Source: Pseudobacter sp051955275 (GTDB taxonomy: Bacteria > Bacteroidota > Bacteroidia > Chitinophagales > Chitinophagaceae). From it: a stretch of 64,000 bases of DNA. Below the pieces are notes generated by a model that saw only the letters and a program-made list of their open reading frames with translations, ran no database searches and was not told where the DNA came from. Numbering within the stretch: position 1 is the stretch's first letter; each line of letters starts with the position of its first letter. Of this stretch, positions 45,257-54,905 are shown in pieces. The translations under genes and the position numbers were made by a program. The stretch lies in contig NZ_JBQCGW010000322.1 in NCBI RefSeq assembly GCF_051955275.1, positions 1-64,000 of the forward strand, written 5' to 3'.

Positions 45257-46957
45257 ATGCCCTACCCTCTTTTACAGATCAAGGACCTGCAGGTGGATTT
45301 TGTGAACGAAACCGGAACCACCACCGCCGTAAAGAATATATCTATCGAAGTCAACCGCGGAGAGATCGTGGCCATTGTAGGCGAATCCGGCTCCGGCAAA
45401 TCAGTGACCTCCCTTTCCATATTACAGCTACTACCCGCTCCCCCTGCACGTTATGCAGCAGGCAGCATCCTGTTCTCGGAAGATGGACAGCAACAGGTGG
45501 AAATGCTTCACCAATCCGCCTCTGCACTCAGCAAGATCCGAGGCCATAAGATCGCCATGATCTTCCAGGAGCCCATGACCTCCCTCAACCCCGTATTCAC
45601 CTGCGGGCAGCAGGTGATGGAAGCGATAAAACAGCACCAACGGATATCTGCAACCGAAGCTAAAGCCAGAACACTTGAACTTTTTGAAAAGGTAAAACTG
45701 CCCAACCCATCCTTACTGATGGACCGCTATCCGCATCAGCTGAGCGGTGGACAGAAACAAAGAGTTATGATCGCCATGGCCATGAGCTGCAACCCCAGCC
45801 TGCTCATCTGCGATGAGCCTACCACCGCACTGGATGTGACCGTTCAGAAAACCATATTGCAACTGATCCGCGGATTACAGGAAACGGAAAAGATGGGCGT
45901 GATCTTCATCACCCATGATCTGGGCGTGGTGGCAGAAGTGGCGGACCGCGCAGTAGTGATGTACAAAGGAGCGATCGTTGAACAGGGCAGCACCAGCCAG
46001 CTGTTCCATGCCCCGCAACATCCTTATACCAAAGGACTGCTGGCCTGTCGCCCCATCCTCCACCGCAAAGGCGAACGCCTGCCGGTGGTAAGTGATTTCC
46101 TGGAAGGCAAAACAACTATCGTTTCTCCCAAAACCGCAGCCGTACCGCAAGCACCTTCAACTGAAGACATTTTACTCAAAGTTGAAAATCTCAACGTCTG
46201 GTTTCCCGCCAGAAAAACTTTCTTCGGCAAACCACTCGATTATATAAAAGCCGTGAACGATGTCAGCTTCACCGTCCGCAAAGGAGAAACCCTGGGCCTG
46301 GTGGGAGAATCCGGCTGTGGCAAAACCACACTGGGCAGGACTCTGCTCCGGCTCATCGCCCCTACCAGCGGAGCCATCTGGTACAACGGTCAGCATATTA
46401 CAGCCATCAAAAAAGATGCGCTGAAAGACCTGCGCAGGAATATCCAGATCATTTTCCAGGATCCCTACTCCAGTCTCAATCCCCGTATGACCATCGGTGA
46501 TGCTATCGTGGAACCGATGAAAGTGCATGGGATCCTGAACCGCGCATCTCAACGGAAAGACCGCGCCATGGAGATGTTGCAGAAAGTTGACCTGAAGCCG
46601 GAACATTTCAACCGCTATCCGCATGAGTTCTCAGGCGGGCAAAGGCAGCGGATCGTGATCGCACGTGCCCTCAGCCTGGGCCCCACTTTTGTGGTGTGCG
46701 ACGAATCCGTTTCCGCACTCGATGTGAGCGTGCAGGCGCAGATCCTGAACCTGCTCAATGATCTGAAACAGGAATTCGATCTCACTACTATTTTTATATC
46801 ACATGATCTTTCTGTTGTGCGGTATATATCTGACCGGATTATGGTAATGAACAAAGGGATGATAGAAGAGATGGGAGATGCGGAAGAAGTATACCTGCAT
46901 CCCAAGCAGGAGTACACGAAACAGTTGATTGCATCTATTCCGAAAGCAGCAATTTAG
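45257..46957 (+). CDS. Fused dipeptide/oligopeptide-type ABC ATPase (DppD-DppF)
   Basis: A 566-residue protein made of two complete ABC ATPase domains, as in YejF or GsiA. Domain 1 has Walker A GESGSGKS, signature LSGGQKQRVMIAMAM and CDEPTTALDVT. Domain 2 (from about residue 305) has GESGCGKTTLGRTLLR, IFQDPYSSLNPRM, FSGGQRQRIVIARAL and CDESVSALDVSVQAQ. It powers peptide-type uptake or export, but the permease and binding protein are not in the window. Confidence 0.93.
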   Translation: MPYPLLQIKDLQVDFVNETGTTTAVKNISIEVNRGEIVAIVGESGSGKSVTSLSILQLLPAPPARYAAGSILFSEDGQQQVEMLHQSASALSKIRGHKIAMIFQEPMTSLNPVFTCGQQVMEAIKQHQRISATEAKARTLELFEKVKLPNPSLLMDRYPHQLSGGQKQRVMIAMAMSCNPSLLICDEPTTALDVTVQKTILQLIRGLQETEKMGVIFITHDLGVVAEVADRAVVMYKGAIVEQGSTSQLFHAPQHPYTKGLLACRPILHRKGERLPVVSDFLEGKTTIVSPKTAAVPQAPSTEDILLKVENLNVWFPARKTFFGKPLDYIKAVNDVSFTVRKGETLGLVGESGCGKTTLGRTLLRLIAPTSGAIWYNGQHITAIKKDALKDLRRNIQIIFQDPYSSLNPRMTIGDAIVEPMKVHGILNRASQRKDRAMEMLQKVDLKPEHFNRYPHEFSGGQRQRIVIARALSLGPTFVVCDESVSALDVSVQAQILNLLNDLKQEFDLTTIFISHDLSVVRYISDRIMVMNKGMIEEMGDAEEVYLHPKQEYTKQLIASIPKAAI

Positions 46958-46999
46958 CAGGATGCGGCCTGAAAAGACAGGGTGCGGCCAGTACGTTTA

Positions 47000-49900
47000 T
47001 TAGTCCTGGTATCGCCGGCCTTTTACCATTTCGGATAACATGCTTTTGTAGCGCGCATAACGCCTGGCTTCGTAGTATTCTTCGGCACAGGGGTGGAGGG
47101 TATTAAGCATTTCTTTCAGTACTTTCCTGATCTGCTCTTTCTCGGGCTGATCGTTTTCCAGCGTGCGGCCGCTCACCTGCATGAACTCATTCACTTCAAC
47201 ATCGATGCTGTCTTTGTTGGCAGGTTGCATACCCGCTACCGCCAGCTGCCAGGTATTATCGTCACGCATTTTCCTGTACTTGTAGAAGTACACCAGGCCG
47301 TCTTTCCCTTTGTAAGTAACCGGCAAAGCCTCGATGAACACCAGGGTATCCGGCTTTTTATAATCCCCCATTTCATCCATCATCATGCTTTTCACAATCG
47401 CCAGCTGGTTCTTTTCAGCTTTGGGGAAATTATCGAGCTTATTCAGTTTTTTAAGGTCTGCGTACAGTTCAGCACGGTAATTATCCAGGGCTGCAAATTT
47501 GGTGTACAAAGAATCAGGGACCGGCTGCCCGTTGCGCAGCAGCAGGATGAAGCTATTGTAAAGCAGCCTGCGATCACCTGTGGTCATCAGCTGGGCGAAA
47601 TAATTCTGAATACCCTGGTGCTTGCTGCGGAAAGGCAGTAACAGCACAGAATACTGATCCACCGCGGCATTTCCTTCATCCCAGAAGTCTTCATCATCTT
47701 CCTCTTCATCATCCTCGTCCTTATTGTAAAGGTTGCTCACATCCTTGCGTGATACCTTCTCCATCCGTTTCCTGTTTTCCAGCGCAATCTGTTTTTTAAG
47801 GAGCTGCCTGCCATCGAGGTAGAGTTTGCTGAGATAAGATTCATAATCGGATCCTTTCAGGTAACCGCTATCCGTAAGCACATGCATCAGATCCAGTGTT
47901 TCATGCTTGAAGTCATCGATATTGAGGAACTGCAGCATATCCGGGAAGAGCGTACGGGTAAGCGCCAGCGAGTCATACAGCTGACGCCAGTTGGAATTAT
48001 TATACTGATAGTTCTTTCCCGCGGCAGCAACCGTGATAATGTCAACATCCCTGCGAACGGAGAAATCACTCCTGTAATCATTATCGTCCGATTCTATGAT
48101 CGGAGGCTCCTGAAGCATAAGCTCCTTGAATGCCTGGAACCCTTCTTTATTACGCTGGCTCAGCAGGGCTTTCAGGATGGCCTGCTGCAGATCCGACGTG
48201 TCTTTTATCTTCCAGTATAACTGGGTAAGATAAGGCACTACCGAACGGTCTTTCAGGTAACCAAGCTCTTTGATGAAGAATCCTTTTGCAGCCATATAAT
48301 TCCTGACACTCCAGTTGAGGGAATCGATGGCCCCCTTCAGCAGCGGAACATCCGTACTGTCGAAGTCCATCCGGAAGATCTGCTTTGCGGCCCTTTTGGA
48401 AGCAGCACTGTCCTTACTGAACAGGTCACGGATATATTCACTGTTCTGCTTATTAAGCAGTTCACTGCCTTTTGCAGAACTGTTAGGTGTGTAGCTGGTG
48501 TAAAACGCATCCAGAAAAGCACTTTTTCGTGTGACGGTATCCGTGAGTGCGCTGAAAGAGAACACATGCCCGTCTTTATAATAAACCCTGCTGAGCAGCA
48601 GGCGGCTGCTGCCGGTGTCGGATACAGAGAAGTCGTACTGACGTGTACCATCGGCCAGGCGTTGGGTGGAATTGGTTCTGAAGATCAGTGAGCTGTCTTC
48701 ATTCCAGCTATCTCCGAACATGCCTTTCCAGAAACCAAGACTATCCTTATTATATGCTTTCTTCGACAACTGTGAGTAAGTCACCCAGATCTTTTCTCCC
48801 AGCGTATCATTTCCGAGCAGCAATGTTTTGTAGTTGGCATCGTAATTCTCATCTTCCTCATTCTCGTCTTTATTGAGATTGACCATGAACTGGAACATCT
48901 CAGCTTCTTTGGGATCCAGCGTGCTTAGGGGAACAGGGCTTTTCACAGAAAAGCGCATAAGGGTATCCGTTTGCAGGGTGGCCACGGGATATACCAGCGG
49001 CGTAAGATTGAAAGATTCCATGAATTTCTTTACAGAAGAGCCCTCTTTCCTGTACCTGGCAACCACTGCATAATAGTTCGGTCCCTGAATGATGTATTTC
49101 ACGGTACTGAAACTGCCATCCTTGTGTTGGTAAGTACAGTTGAGTGATGGATATCCTTTGAAGGACGCGAAATTCCTGGTCAACGGCTTATCCATATATC
49201 CTGAATACTGGTAGCTTTCATCCATCAGGTTCAGCTCAAAACTATCTTCTTCGATATAGGAATAGTTATGGATGTTCAGTTTTAAAACGGCGTAGCTGTT
49301 TCCATCTTTCCTGTCTACAGCAGCATATTCAAGGCGGTTATTGCCCCACATCTTATCCGCCAGCATGCTGGGCGTATGCGGCATCAGCACGCTGAAACCG
49401 CCGGTGGCAGGCTGCCAGCTGGTCCATTCAGGAACCGGAATATATTCTTTGAGTGAGATGGAATTGAAGAATTTACTGGCTTCGGTACCTGCGTTCACAA
49501 ACTCAGCGTTGCCACTCATTTTGAAGAAGATCATTTCAAACGGCGTGAAGAAGATCTGGTATCGCTGCATATCCCCGCGCCGTGTGCGGTTCAGGATATC
49601 GAAGCCGGGATAACCATTCTTAGTGATGGCTGTTTTCTTTATGATCTTACCGGGAATATTTTCATACAATGCGGCATCGATCTTGTCGGCCACTTTGGAA
49701 ACATCATCACCCCAGAGGGAGCTATTGGTCTTTACACGTGTAACGATATAATAGGCGCCATTCACCAGGTCTGCAAACTGCACTACATCGATGCCTCCCA
49801 TATCCGTGAAATGGTAGAATTTCTTTCCGGGGATAGACACTTTATAAAAACCATCGTCGGCGGTCTGCTGCTGGAAGCTGTGCTCCACGCGCAGTTTTTC

Positions 49901-50887
49901 GATCTGTTCTTTCTGCACACTGTTGCGGCTCCCCATCACTACCGGACGGACATGGTATCCCATGGCGCGCAGCATTTCTATCACTCCCCGTTTACCGGGC
50001 AGGTGGGCAGCTCCCACGCCTACAAAGAGACTTGCCTTACGAATGATACTGTCGATGGAATTGGCCTGTATCTCGTTCCTTTTGAACATGAATTTTTCCT
50101 GGAAAGCATCGGACTCCACAGCCAGGGCTTCCAGTGAATCCAGCAGATCGAGGTCCCCGCTGCGATAGGCATCTTCCACCTTTTTAGGGCTGTTCATCAT
50201 GCCTTCGTAGCTATAACTTTTCTTTTTCTTGTTTTTGTCTCTGCTGGCATCGCGGTAGGCTTCTGCCACCAGTTTTTCGCTCTCTTCAAAATTCTCCACC
50301 CCGCTCACGCGCTTACCCAGCTTACGACCTACCTGGAAGATATGCATGTCGAGGAAGGTATTCTCTTCAAAATCGTTTGAATTGCCCCCATAACTGCGAT
50401 AGAGCATGCCATTGATCATGGAGGGCTCCAGTGCCAGCGAGGCTTTGGCGAGCTCTTCATAACTGTCTATAGCAAACGAAGTGATGCTCATGCTTTCGGA
50501 GGGAACATTCCAGTTGCTGCGTCGCATCCTGAGATTGCGTCCGTTTCCGCCCCGTACCATCATGCTCCTGCTGTAATCATCCTGCCAGGTTTCGGGATTG
50601 GTTTCCAGGGCTACCACCTCCACACTGCGGATGGCATTGTAGAAGCTGTCGCCCAGGTTAAAAGCCAGTTTATTACTTACGTGCATGGTACCGAAGAGGT
50701 AGGATGGCTTTTTGAGGCCCTTACCGGTGATCTCCCAGAGGAGACTCGGGTATTTTTTTCCTGCGGGAAGTGCGGTAGAAGCCGCCGCAGCTGGCTTTTT
50801 CGGTTGAACTTTTGGCTTACCTGGCTGGGCCGGGAGAGGAAGGGAAGCGGTACAGATCAAAAGAAGCAGGAACAGGATTCGTTTCAT
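47000..50887 (-). CDS. Very large TraB/GumN-type exported protein
   Basis: A 1,295-residue exported protein with signal peptide MKRILFLLLLICTASLPLPA and a Lys/Pro/Ala linker. The TraB/GumN domain spans about residues 45-330, with GTMH at 66-69, ALETNPETW and VGVGAAHLPGKRGV. Beyond it are about 950 residues of unknown fold. Two or three similar modules (around 340-480, 485-650 and 650-830) contain phrases such as GYPGFDILNR and GYPSLNCTYQ. A helical, HEAT-like part follows, with an acidic stretch (DEDDEEEDDEDFWDEG, near residue 1070). TraB/GumN proteins elsewhere are usually around 300 residues. The function is unknown. Confidence 0.8.
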   Translation of the reverse strand: MKRILFLLLLICTASLPLPAQPGKPKVQPKKPAAAASTALPAGKKYPSLLWEITGKGLKKPSYLFGTMHVSNKLAFNLGDSFYNAIRSVEVVALETNPETWQDDYSRSMMVRGGNGRNLRMRRSNWNVPSESMSITSFAIDSYEELAKASLALEPSMINGMLYRSYGGNSNDFEENTFLDMHIFQVGRKLGKRVSGVENFEESEKLVAEAYRDASRDKNKKKKSYSYEGMMNSPKKVEDAYRSGDLDLLDSLEALAVESDAFQEKFMFKRNEIQANSIDSIIRKASLFVGVGAAHLPGKRGVIEMLRAMGYHVRPVVMGSRNSVQKEQIEKLRVEHSFQQQTADDGFYKVSIPGKKFYHFTDMGGIDVVQFADLVNGAYYIVTRVKTNSSLWGDDVSKVADKIDAALYENIPGKIIKKTAITKNGYPGFDILNRTRRGDMQRYQIFFTPFEMIFFKMSGNAEFVNAGTEASKFFNSISLKEYIPVPEWTSWQPATGGFSVLMPHTPSMLADKMWGNNRLEYAAVDRKDGNSYAVLKLNIHNYSYIEEDSFELNLMDESYQYSGYMDKPLTRNFASFKGYPSLNCTYQHKDGSFSTVKYIIQGPNYYAVVARYRKEGSSVKKFMESFNLTPLVYPVATLQTDTLMRFSVKSPVPLSTLDPKEAEMFQFMVNLNKDENEEDENYDANYKTLLLGNDTLGEKIWVTYSQLSKKAYNKDSLGFWKGMFGDSWNEDSSLIFRTNSTQRLADGTRQYDFSVSDTGSSRLLLSRVYYKDGHVFSFSALTDTVTRKSAFLDAFYTSYTPNSSAKGSELLNKQNSEYIRDLFSKDSAASKRAAKQIFRMDFDSTDVPLLKGAIDSLNWSVRNYMAAKGFFIKELGYLKDRSVVPYLTQLYWKIKDTSDLQQAILKALLSQRNKEGFQAFKELMLQEPPIIESDDNDYRSDFSVRRDVDIITVAAAGKNYQYNNSNWRQLYDSLALTRTLFPDMLQFLNIDDFKHETLDLMHVLTDSGYLKGSDYESYLSKLYLDGRQLLKKQIALENRKRMEKVSRKDVSNLYNKDEDDEEEDDEDFWDEGNAAVDQYSVLLLPFRSKHQGIQNYFAQLMTTGDRRLLYNSFILLLRNGQPVPDSLYTKFAALDNYRAELYADLKKLNKLDNFPKAEKNQLAIVKSMMMDEMGDYKKPDTLVFIEALPVTYKGKDGLVYFYKYRKMRDDNTWQLAVAGMQPANKDSIDVEVNEFMQVSGRTLENDQPEKEQIRKVLKEMLNTLHPCAEEYYEARRYARYKSMLSEMVKGRRYQD

Positions 50888-51022
50888 AATAAAGTGCTAG
50901 ATGGGGTTTATACTTCAAATATACGCCAGCAATACAGCATTCAAGCGCAATTCAACCCTATGGATGCCCTAAAACGCTCCAATCCATGCCATATTATTTT
51001 TTTCTTTTTTTGAATTATTTTG

Positions 51023-51030
51023 TACCTTCG
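51023..51030 (+). promoter_or_regulatory. Possible -7 promoter motif TACCTTCG for queA
   Basis: Near match to TAnnTTTG, with a T-rich stretch upstream and no clear TTG at the right distance. It would give a leader of about 140 bases before queA. Confidence 0.35.
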
Positions 51031-51173
51031 CCCGCTTGAAAATGAAGCTTTACATGTTATCAAACCTGGTGCCGTAAGACCTCGTTTGTACCGGCTCCCC
51101 CCGATGTACCCGTCGTTTCTTACCCTAGTTCTGGTATCATGTGTCGCGCTTTACACACAATTTAATAAGCTGC

Positions 51174-52223
51174 ATGAAACTTTCACAGTTCAGATTTGAT
51201 CTACCGCTCAATCTTATTGCTCAACATCCTACCAAGAAACGTGAAGACGCCCGCCTGATGGTAGTTCACCGGAAGACTGGCCAGATTGAAAACAGGTATT
51301 TCCGTGACATCATGGAGTACTTTGATGATAAGGACGTGTTTGTAGTGAATAACACAAAAGTGTTCCCTGCGCGTATGTATGGCCGCAAGGAGAAGACTGG
51401 CGCCAAGATCGAGGTTTTCCTCCTCCGTGAACTGAACAAGCCCAACCGCCTCTGGGACGTGATCGTTGATCCCGCCCGTAAGATCCGCGTAGGCAATAAA
51501 CTCTATTTCGGAGAAAATGATGAACTGGTAGCAGAAGTGATCGACAATACCACTTCCCGCGGCCGTACTATCCGCTTCCTCTGGGATGGCACCGATGAAG
51601 AGTTCCGTCAGATGCTCGAATTCCTGGGAGAAACTCCCCTCCCCAAATATATCAAACGCAAGCCCGAAGCTGAAGACAAAGAAAGATACCAGACAGTTTA
51701 CGCCAAGCACGAAGGTGCGGTGGCCGCTCCCACTGCCGGTCTCCACTTCAGCATCGAGCTGATCAAACGTCTCGAGATCAAAGGCATCCGCTTTGCCGAA
51801 GTTACCCTCCACACCGGTCTGGGCACATTCCGTCCCATTGAAGTGGAAGACCTCAGCAAACACAAAATGGACGCCGAGTATTACAAGATCGAAGACGGCG
51901 CCTGCAAGATCGTGAACAAAGCCATCGAAACAGGTCACCGTATCTGCTCCGTAGGCACCACCACCATGCGCGCCCTGGAATCTTCCTACACCGCAGAGAA
52001 ACTGTTGAAACCTTCAGAAGGCTGGACCAATATCTTCATCCACCCTCCTTACCAGTTCAACATTGCAGACTCCCTGGTGACCAACCTGCACCTGCCAAAA
52101 ACCAGCCTCCTGATCATGACCTGCGCTTTTGCCGGTTATGAACTGGCCATGGAAGCTTACAAGAAAGCCATCAAGGACAAGTACCGCTTCTTCAGCTACG
52201 GAGACGCCATGCTGGTGATCTGA
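51174..52223 (+). CDS. queA: tRNA preQ1(34) S-adenosylmethionine ribosyltransferase-isomerase
   Basis: Transfers and isomerises the ribosyl part of SAM onto preQ1 in tRNA, giving epoxyqueuosine. From ATG 51174 (MKLSQFRFDLPLNLIAQHP) the 349-residue protein shows REDARLMVVHRKTG, FVVNNTKVFPARM, AVAAPTAGLHFSIELI and the closing FFSYGDAMLVI, all highly typical. A GTG at 51141 is in frame but adds unrelated residues. A strong terminator follows. Confidence 0.95.
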   Translation: MKLSQFRFDLPLNLIAQHPTKKREDARLMVVHRKTGQIENRYFRDIMEYFDDKDVFVVNNTKVFPARMYGRKEKTGAKIEVFLLRELNKPNRLWDVIVDPARKIRVGNKLYFGENDELVAEVIDNTTSRGRTIRFLWDGTDEEFRQMLEFLGETPLPKYIKRKPEAEDKERYQTVYAKHEGAVAAPTAGLHFSIELIKRLEIKGIRFAEVTLHTGLGTFRPIEVEDLSKHKMDAEYYKIEDGACKIVNKAIETGHRICSVGTTTMRALESSYTAEKLLKPSEGWTNIFIHPPYQFNIADSLVTNLHLPKTSLLIMTCAFAGYELAMEAYKKAIKDKYRFFSYGDAMLVI

Positions 52224-52250
52224 CCTGTACTATTTACTATCTCAATACAA

Positions 52251-52275
52251 ACTCCGCTTCTACGCGGAGTTTTTT
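52251..52275 (+). terminator. Terminator after queA
   Basis: ACTCCGC, loop TTCTAC, GCGGAGT, then TTTTT. Confidence 0.9.
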
Positions 52276-52334
52276 ATTTATGATCAAATCCCTCACACTA
52301 CCTGCTCTGCGCAATTATGAGTACTTTCGCTGCC

Positions 52335-53462
52335 ATGAGCTCAAAAAAGATCAGGATACTGGAAACCATCCGCCAGGGACAGATCGGCGGCGGAGAATCA
52401 CACCTGTTAAGCCTCGTAGAAAACCTGGACCGCACCCGCTTTGAACCGGTAGTGCTCTCCTTCACCGATGGCCCCATGGTTGACCGTCTCAAACAAATGG
52501 GCGTTCAGACAGAAGTGATCTTTACCGAAAAGCCCTTCGATATCAGCAAGTGGAAAAAAGTAAAACAGTTCATCCAGCAGAACGATATCAACCTGGTGCA
52601 TGCTCATGGCACCCGCGCCAACTCCAACGTGTTCTGGGCTACCCGTAAACTGAAACTTCCCCTGGTTTACACCATCCACGGCTGGTCATTCCACGACGAT
52701 CAACAACCCCTCATCCGCAAGATCCGCGTGATGGGAGAACAACTGCTCACCAACAAATCAGACGTGAACATCTCCGTGTCCGCCTCCAACCAGCAGACCG
52801 GCAAGAAATATTTCTCCCGCTTCGATTCGGTAGTGATCAATAATGGCATCGACCAAAATAAATTCGATCCCTCCCGTAACTTCAAAAATATCCGGAAGGA
52901 GCTCAATATTGCGGAAGACGCCACCCTCCTGCTCTTCGTGGCCCGCTTCATCCACCAGAAACAGCCACTCAAGCTGATCGAAGCATTTGCCAAAGCACAG
53001 CAACAGGACCCCAAACTGCAACTCCTTATGGTTGGCGACGGCGATCAGAAAGCCACCGCCCTTCAAATGGTGAAAGAGCTTAATATTGAAAACAAAGTGA
53101 TCTTTCAACCATTCCGTCAGGATGTACCGGACGTGCTCAAAGCGGCAGACATCTTTATCCTCCCTTCATTATGGGAAGGCCTGCCTATCGGGCTGCTCGA
53201 AGCAATGGCGATGGGGAAGGCGATCATCGGCACGCAGGTTGACGGAACCTCAGAAGTGATCAGGCATAATGAGAATGGAGTTTTGATTTCAACGGATGGG
53301 TTGGCGGATAATCTGGCGGAGGCGGTGGTTTTGATGGCAGCGGATCCTTTGATGAGGAGTAGATTGGGAGAGGCGGCGAGGAAAACTATCAGCTCAACTT
53401 ATTCGGCGGCGAATATGACGAGGGAGATAGAAGCGATCTATTATCGTTTGCTGGGGGTTTAA
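52335..53462 (+). CDS. GT4-family glycosyltransferase
   Basis: A 375-residue GT-B glycosyltransferase. The N-terminal acceptor part has ETIRQGQIGGGESHLLSLVE, and the C-terminal donor part has LFVARFIHQKQPLKLIEAF, LPSLWEGLPIGLLEAMAMGK and the EX7E glutamates within it. I choose ATG 52335 (MSSKKIRILETI) over ATG 52317, because a TACTTTCG motif at 52322-52329 lies between them and the shorter form fits relatives. It stands alone outside the polysaccharide cluster. Codon use changes to more AT-rich near the 3' end (from about 53270), next to a family-1 element. Confidence 0.88.
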   Translation: MSSKKIRILETIRQGQIGGGESHLLSLVENLDRTRFEPVVLSFTDGPMVDRLKQMGVQTEVIFTEKPFDISKWKKVKQFIQQNDINLVHAHGTRANSNVFWATRKLKLPLVYTIHGWSFHDDQQPLIRKIRVMGEQLLTNKSDVNISVSASNQQTGKKYFSRFDSVVINNGIDQNKFDPSRNFKNIRKELNIAEDATLLLFVARFIHQKQPLKLIEAFAKAQQQDPKLQLLMVGDGDQKATALQMVKELNIENKVIFQPFRQDVPDVLKAADIFILPSLWEGLPIGLLEAMAMGKAIIGTQVDGTSEVIRHNENGVLISTDGLADNLAEAVVLMAADPLMRSRLGEAARKTISSTYSAANMTREIEAIYYRLLGV

Positions 53463-53472
53463 TTTTTTAGTC

Positions 53473-53625
53473 GCTGGAGGAGTGGTTTCTGTGGGCTGTA
53501 AAACATACCCACACCTTTTCGTTTATTAATTGGGCTGTGATGGGGTGAGTTGGGGCTGTAGTGCAGAGCCGGGCTTTGGGATCGTATGTTTTGAAGGCCC
53601 ACATCCACCACCCCTCAGCTCCAGC
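53473..53625 (+). repeat. Dispersed hairpin element family 1, copy C
   Basis: Core AAAACATACCCACACC ... GTATGTTTT as in copy A. Arms GCTGGAG...GTGGGC (from 53473) and GCCCAC...CTCCAGC (to 53625) pair with each other and differ from the arms of copies A, B and D. It begins 10 bases after the glycosyltransferase stop. Confidence 0.8.
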
Positions 53626-54192
53626 ACGATAAAGGTGCGGCAGATCATCAACCCGTATTTCTTCTCTCTCCTTTGTATAGCGAAGATGATGTTTTACATA
53701 TGTTCCGCCGCATATTTCTTTAAACTACACAACACAAGTCTCCTTCCCAACTTAAAACAGCGCTAATCCAAACAGTCTCTAACGCAATCGCATATTCGAA
53801 AATCAAACAACCATTCAAATCATGCCGGATCATTCCTGATTTGCTATCAACCTGCATGACCATGATCGTGGAAGGGGGAAGATGGGGTACGAGTGCATCA
53901 TTCATTATTGATAGCAACAAAGAAATCAGACCTTGTGCGCGGGCATGAAGATGAATAGAAGCAACCACTATTGATGCAGTAAATAATGTGATGATCAAAG
54001 AAAACCTCCTGCTGAAGCAATTCAAATACAAATTCACAATAGCGAGGCTCAATGGTGCCGCACTCTGAGCGGGCCCATGGCGAAGGGTTTAAGTAATCCG
54101 GCCTTAAAACCTGTTGCCCAACCGTTGAATAAAGATATACACCCCCATCCCTCAAATCCCACGTCCATCTATATTCCAGGCTGTTCGGCAGG

Positions 54193-54297
54193 TTTTGCAG
54201 CCGGATTAATTAAAACCCGGCGCCGATTTTTGCAGCCGGATTAATTAAAACCCGGAGCCGGTTTTTGCAGCCGGATTAATTAAAACCCGGAGCCAAT
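54193..54297 (+). repeat. Three-copy 35-bp tandem repeat
   Basis: GCAGCCGGATTAATTAAAAC recurs at 54197, 54232 and 54267 (period 35), followed by CCGG and a GC-rich spacer. The array runs up to the stop codon of the lipoprotein gene at 54298. Confidence 0.9.
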
Positions 54298-54723
54298 TTA
54301 GCGTCGGCGGAATTTGAATGTATAGGTACGGGGACCATCATAAATATATGCTTCGAACCTGTTGGTACCAGTGAAGATCATTTCGTCGAAATACTCGCCC
54401 AGCACGTCACCGTTGCCGTGGTCAACACAGTACACTTTCAGGGTCTTGATCTGTCCGTCGTTGGTGTTGATGCGGCGGATATCCCAGTCGCCTTCGTAGT
54501 AACCGCCATAACCGTCATCATAACTCATGCGGCCGGAACCATAGAAGGTAAAGAGACCGCCATCAAATGCCAGGTCGGAATGCCCGATGCCAACTTTGTA
54601 TACGTCTGTGAGTTCCCAGGAACCTTCGATCCTGTCGTCATACGGTTTGAGGATGTCTTTACTACAACTGGTGAAGAGGAAGGTTACAGCAACCAGTAAA
54701 GAGAAGGAGTATAAGTATTTCAT
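54298..54723 (-). CDS. Small lipoprotein, lipocalin-like outline
   Basis: A 141-residue lipoprotein with lipobox FTSC (Cys20). The body has IEGSWELTDVYKVG at the start and alternating strands (FTFYGSGRMSYDDGYGGYYE, GDWDIRR, TYTFKFRRR). This is the pattern of small lipocalin-like Bacteroidota lipoproteins. No specific function is known. Its 3' end abuts a 35-bp tandem repeat. Confidence 0.75.
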   Translation of the reverse strand: MKYLYSFSLLVAVTFLFTSCSKDILKPYDDRIEGSWELTDVYKVGIGHSDLAFDGGLFTFYGSGRMSYDDGYGGYYEGDWDIRRINTNDGQIKTLKVYCVDHGNGDVLGEYFDEMIFTGTNRFEAYIYDGPRTYTFKFRRR

Positions 54724-54824
54724 AAATCAGCGTTTGATAGTATGACGTCCAAAGGGGATGCCTGTGTTACTTTTTGTTCACGCTTTAGAAAGCATTTAAC
54801 TTAAGGATCTGTGAAAGCCGGCTG

Positions 54825-54855
54825 TTGGTTTAATGAACGCGAAAGTTTACATTTG
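54825..54855 (+). promoter_or_regulatory. Bacteroidota-type promoter for the hydrolase gene
   Basis: TTGG at 54825 (-33) and TACATTTG at 54848-54855 (-7), 20 bases apart. This fits the TTTG-N19/20-TAnnTTTG pattern about 50 bases before the start codon. Confidence 0.7.
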
Positions 54856-54905
54856 AATACGATGCTGCCGGACGGCTCATTCTGTAACGCAACACATTAC
54901 CCGAA

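Larger units (their letters stand above)
53463..54297. other. Intergenic region with repeats and weak frames
   Basis: It holds family-1 copy C and a 35-bp tandem repeat. Between 53700 and 54160 two overlapping minus-strand frames are open, one with a signal-like segment (LIITLFTASIVVASIHL), but neither resembles a known gene. A decayed gene is possible. Confidence 0.5.

Noticed and set aside
51031..51173. preQ1 riboswitch ahead of queA
   Set aside because: The leader lacks the compact stem and A-rich tail of preQ1-I and no preQ1-II/III layout could be recognised.
53720..54155. Two overlapping minus-strand frames, one with a signal-like hydrophobic segment
   Set aside because: Neither resembles a family, they overlap in different frames, and the area is full of repeats; at most a decayed gene.
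54193..54297. CRISPR array
   Set aside because: Only three units with almost no unique spacer between them; a simple tandem repeat with no cas genes in the window.
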